Source: Gammaproteobacteria bacterium
GTDB lineage: Bacteria > Pseudomonadota > Gammaproteobacteria > Pseudomonadales > Pseudohongiellaceae
Direction: 5' to 3'
NCBI GenBank assembly: GCA_003451715.1
Contig: DMJN01000256.1
Span: 1 to 7,148 of the forward strand
DNA: 7,148 nt
Both the position numbers and the translations under genes were made by a program. The notes beneath the pieces are model-generated. The model searched no databases, was not told the DNA's origin, and was given only the letters and a program-made list of their open reading frames with translations. Shown piece by piece: positions 4,499 to 7,148 of the stretch (position 1 is its first letter; the number at the start of each line of letters is the position of its first letter).

Positions 4499-7148
4499 TC
4501 AGTGTGCCTGATCCCAGTTGTCGCCTACTCCAATATCCACGACCAGGGGAACATCCAGAGACGCGGCACTCACCATACGAAATTTTACACCATTGGCGAG
4601 TAGCTGCAGATCCTGCGCCCTTACTTCGAATACTAATTCATCGTGCACCTGCAATAGCATACGCGCATCCAGCTCACCCAGTGCCAGCCAGTGATCGATG
4701 TCGATCATGGCCTGCTTGATGATGTCCGCGGCCGAACCCTGCATAGGTGCGTTGATCGCTGTGCGCTGTGCGGCCTTTCTTATCATGGCATTGCCGGCAT
4801 GGATGTCCGGCAAATAGAGACGCCGCCCGAATAGTGTTTCCACATAACCCTTCTCGTCAGCCAACGCCTGTGTTTCATCCATGTATTTTCGGACACCCGG
4901 GTACTTCTCGAAATAACGATCCACGTAATGCTGCGCATCGCTGCGGCTTACATTGAGTTGATTCGCCAGGCCGAATGCCGACATGCCGTAAATCAGTCCA
5001 AAATTAATTGTCTTAGCACTGCGCCGCTGTTCGGGGGTGACTTTGTCCAACCGTGTGTTAAACACATCTGCTGCGGTCGCCCTGTGCACATCTTCATCGC
5101 TGGAGAAGGCACTCAACAAGCCCTTGTCTTGCGACAGGTGCGCCATGATGCGCAACTCAACCTGTGAATAATCCGCCGCCATCAGCTTGTAACCGGGTTC
5201 CGGTATAAACGCCTGCCTGACGCGCCGGCCTTCCGCCGTTCTGATCGGTATGTTCTGCAGGTTCGGGTCGGTTGAGGATAGCCTGCCGGTGGCCGCCACG
5301 GCCTGCTGGAAGGTGGAATGAATACGGCCAGTCTTATCATTCACTTCCAGGGGAAGTTTGTCCGTGTAAGTCGATTTCAACTTGTTAAGTGATCGATGTT
5401 CCAGAATCAGGCGAGGTAGCTCGTAGTCTTCGGCAAGTTCCTGTAATACTGGCTCGGCCGTAGAGGGCTGACCGGTAGGTGTTTTCTTCAAAATGGGAAG
5501 GTCCAGTTTTTCGAAGAATATGCTTTGCAATTGCTTGGGAGAGCTGAGATTGAATTCTTCGCCAGCGATCGCGAAAGAATCGCTTTCCAGCTCTTCAAGT
5601 TTTTTGGCCAATTCGCTGCTCTGCTTCTTAAGAACCTTGGCATCGACTCGAATTCCATTTCTCTCCATTGTTTGCAGTACTTCCACCAGTGGTAGTTCGT
5701 AGTACTTGTACAGGCCTGACAGATGCCCGTGACTGGACAGCTCAGCGCTCAAAAAAGTAGCGAGCCGAAGCGTCAGGTCTGCTTTTTCACAGGCATAGTT
5801 TGAGTACTCTTCCACCGCTATGGCTTTCGGGCTGAGCCTGTTTCTCCCCTTGCCAGTCAAGTCTTCCAGTTCACTGGGAGAAACATCCAGGTAGTAGCGA
5901 GCGATGTCAGGGAGGGAATGCCTGCTCGCCACGGAGTTCAGCACGTAGGAAGCCAGCAACACATCAGACTTTATTGGTTGCAGGCGAATGCCGAAATTCT
6001 GCAACAGGTGGCAAATGTGTTTAAGGTCATACCCAATCTTGGTGATAGAAAAATTCTCTAACAGCGGCTGCAGAGCCGGCAGCACGCGCTCGGCATTGAG
6101 CTGAGCGGGGCATCCTTCATAATCATGGCCCAAGGGCAGATAACAACTCTTGCCGACCTCCGTGCTAATGGCTATGCCCATGATCGTGGCATCCAGAAAA
6201 TGTGCCTGATCAGCCTCAATATTTATGCTGAGGCTGTCCGTTGCCCGTAATTGATCGAGCAGTTCCTGAAAGTCCTCTTCGGTAGAGATAGTTCGATATT
6301 CAATATCTTTTGGTTTGACGTTTACTGGTGCAATTTCATCGCCTGCAGCTTGATCAGACTCAGAGCTTGCTTCAGAGGCGCCACTTATCCCTTCTTCTTC
6401 TAATTCCCTGACCCAGGTTTTGAACTCCATTTGTGTGAACAGGTCGTAGAGAGCCTGCTTGTCGTCTTCTCCTTTAGTCAGCTCTGGAATAGTAAAGTCC
6501 AGCATCACGTCGAGTTTTATGGTGGCCAGCTCATAGGAGAGCCTTAGCAGATCGATGTTGTCCCGCAACCGTTCTCCGACTTTGCCGGCAATCTTCTCGG
6601 CATTTTCGATTATGCCTTCCATAGAGTCATATTCGCCTAGCCATTTCACAGCAGTCTTCGGCCCAACGCCTGGAACACCGGGTATGTTGTCTGACTTATC
6701 ACCAATTAGTGCCAGGTAGTCCACAATACGATTTGGTCCAATACCGAATTTATTTTTTACACCTTCAATGTCCAGAATCTCGTTAGTCATCGTGTTCATC
6801 AGGGAGACTTTGTCATTGACTAATTGGGTCAGGTCTTTATCGCCTGTTGAGATCAGCGTGCTAACGTCATTTTCTGTGGCTCGCTTGGATAAGGTACCAA
6901 TCACGTCATCGGCTTCCACTCCTTCGATTATTAGCAGCGGCAGTCCCATCGCACTGATGATTTCGTGAATGGGCTTGATTTGGGATCTCAGGTCGTCGGG
7001 CATCGGGGGGCGATGCGCCTTGTACTCAGTATAAATTTCGTTGCGAAACGTTTTGCCCTTGGCGTCGAAGACGATGGCAATATTGCTATGATCATGGCTC
7101 TTGATCAGCGCCCTGATCATGTTGATAACGCCCTTCACCGCGCCCGTA
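4499..7148 (-). CDS. polA: DNA polymerase I, 5' end cut by window edge; proofreading site degenerate
   Basis: Pol I processes Okazaki fragments and fills repair gaps. The frame stays open to the right edge, where it reads TGAVKGV, matching E. coli residues 36-42 (TGAMYGV). About 35 N-terminal residues are therefore outside, and GTG at 7138 is not the start. Residues below are numbered from that GTG. The 5' nuclease (about 1-250) keeps its acidic residues D25, E75, D77, D78, D100, D102, D147 and D150. A short Ser/Glu/Ala-rich linker (about 250-275) follows. The 3'-5' exonuclease domain (about 280-470) has lost key carboxylates: N306, I375 and K452 stand at E. coli D355, D424 and D501, while E308 (E357) and Y448 (Y497) remain. 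The polymerase domain is intact: motif A DYSQVELR with D656, motif B RRSAKTINFGLIYG with R705, K709 and F713, and motif C VHDE with D833. The offset to E. coli numbering is a constant 49 from residue 306 to the C-terminus, so the alignment is secure. Transcription converges on engB. Confidence 0.98.
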   Translation of the reverse strand, partial: TGAVKGVINMIRALIKSHDHSNIAIVFDAKGKTFRNEIYTEYKAHRPPMPDDLRSQIKPIHEIISAMGLPLLIIEGVEADDVIGTLSKRATENDVSTLISTGDKDLTQLVNDKVSLMNTMTNEILDIEGVKNKFGIGPNRIVDYLALIGDKSDNIPGVPGVGPKTAVKWLGEYDSMEGIIENAEKIAGKVGERLRDNIDLLRLSYELATIKLDVMLDFTIPELTKGEDDKQALYDLFTQMEFKTWVRELEEEGISGASEASSESDQAAGDEIAPVNVKPKDIEYRTISTEEDFQELLDQLRATDSLSINIEADQAHFLDATIMGIAISTEVGKSCYLPLGHDYEGCPAQLNAERVLPALQPLLENFSITKIGYDLKHICHLLQNFGIRLQPIKSDVLLASYVLNSVASRHSLPDIARYYLDVSPSELEDLTGKGRNRLSPKAIAVEEYSNYACEKADLTLRLATFLSAELSSHGHLSGLYKYYELPLVEVLQTMERNGIRVDAKVLKKQSSELAKKLEELESDSFAIAGEEFNLSSPKQLQSIFFEKLDLPILKKTPTGQPSTAEPVLQELAEDYELPRLILEHRSLNKLKSTYTDKLPLEVNDKTGRIHSTFQQAVAATGRLSSTDPNLQNIPIRTAEGRRVRQAFIPEPGYKLMAADYSQVELRIMAHLSQDKGLLSAFSSDEDVHRATAADVFNTRLDKVTPEQRRSAKTINFGLIYGMSAFGLANQLNVSRSDAQHYVDRYFEKYPGVRKYMDETQALADEKGYVETLFGRRLYLPDIHAGNAMIRKAAQRTAINAPMQGSAADIIKQAMIDIDHWLALGELDARMLLQVHDELVFEVRAQDLQLLANGVKFRMVSAASLDVPLVVDIGVGDNWDQAH

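Noticed and set aside
6320..6400. Possible frameshift or break in polA at the Ser/Glu/Ala-rich stretch
   Set aside because: The frame is continuous and this is the normal variable linker between the 5' nuclease and the Klenow part.
7136..7138. GTG as start codon of polA
   Set aside because: The frame continues upstream as T-G-A to the window edge and matches the interior of the PolA 5' nuclease domain, so the true start lies outside the window.

Overview
The window looks like chromosomal DNA from a gammaproteobacterium. The evidence is DNA polymerase I aligning almost without gaps to the E. coli enzyme, and the polA / engB / cytochrome c4 / dsbA neighbourhood, which is known from Pseudomonas and related marine Gammaproteobacteria. 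Base composition is close to balanced by eye. I cannot name a genus. I see no phage, insertion sequence, CRISPR array or tRNA/rRNA gene.

Layout, left to right. (1) Positions 1-1825, minus strand: two genes of a type II secretion / type IV pilus-like inner-membrane platform. A GspL-like protein (548-1825) is followed by a GspM-like protein (1-512) that runs off the left edge. (2) 1826-2195: a 370-base gene-free stretch rich in inverted repeats. It includes a possible two-way RNA switch in the gspL leader and a very strong hairpin just after dsbA. (3) 2196-3651, minus strand: periplasmic thiol oxidase DsbA and, upstream of it, a dihaem cytochrome c4. (4) 3652-3872: a divergent control region with a TATAAT box and two abutting inverted repeats. 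(5) 3873-4475, plus strand: ribosome-assembly GTPase EngB. (6) 4499-7148, minus strand: polA, converging on engB with a 23-base gap and cut at its 5' end by the right window edge.

How the genes relate. EngB and Pol I are cytoplasmic housekeeping proteins. Cytochrome c4 and DsbA are both exported and share periplasmic redox chemistry, since haem attachment and protein folding both act on cysteine thiols. The GspL/GspM pair would anchor a secretion or pilus ATPase to the inner membrane. DsbA may also oxidise exported substrates of that machine, but this is inference.

The most notable observation is in Pol I. The 5' nuclease and polymerase active sites are intact, but three of the four metal-binding carboxylates of the 3'-5' proofreading domain are replaced (E. 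coli D355, D424 and D501 become Asn, Ile and Lys). This predicts a Pol I without proofreading in an otherwise E. coli-like enzyme. The rest of the window is ordinary core genome, with some possible regulatory structure in the intergenic regions.
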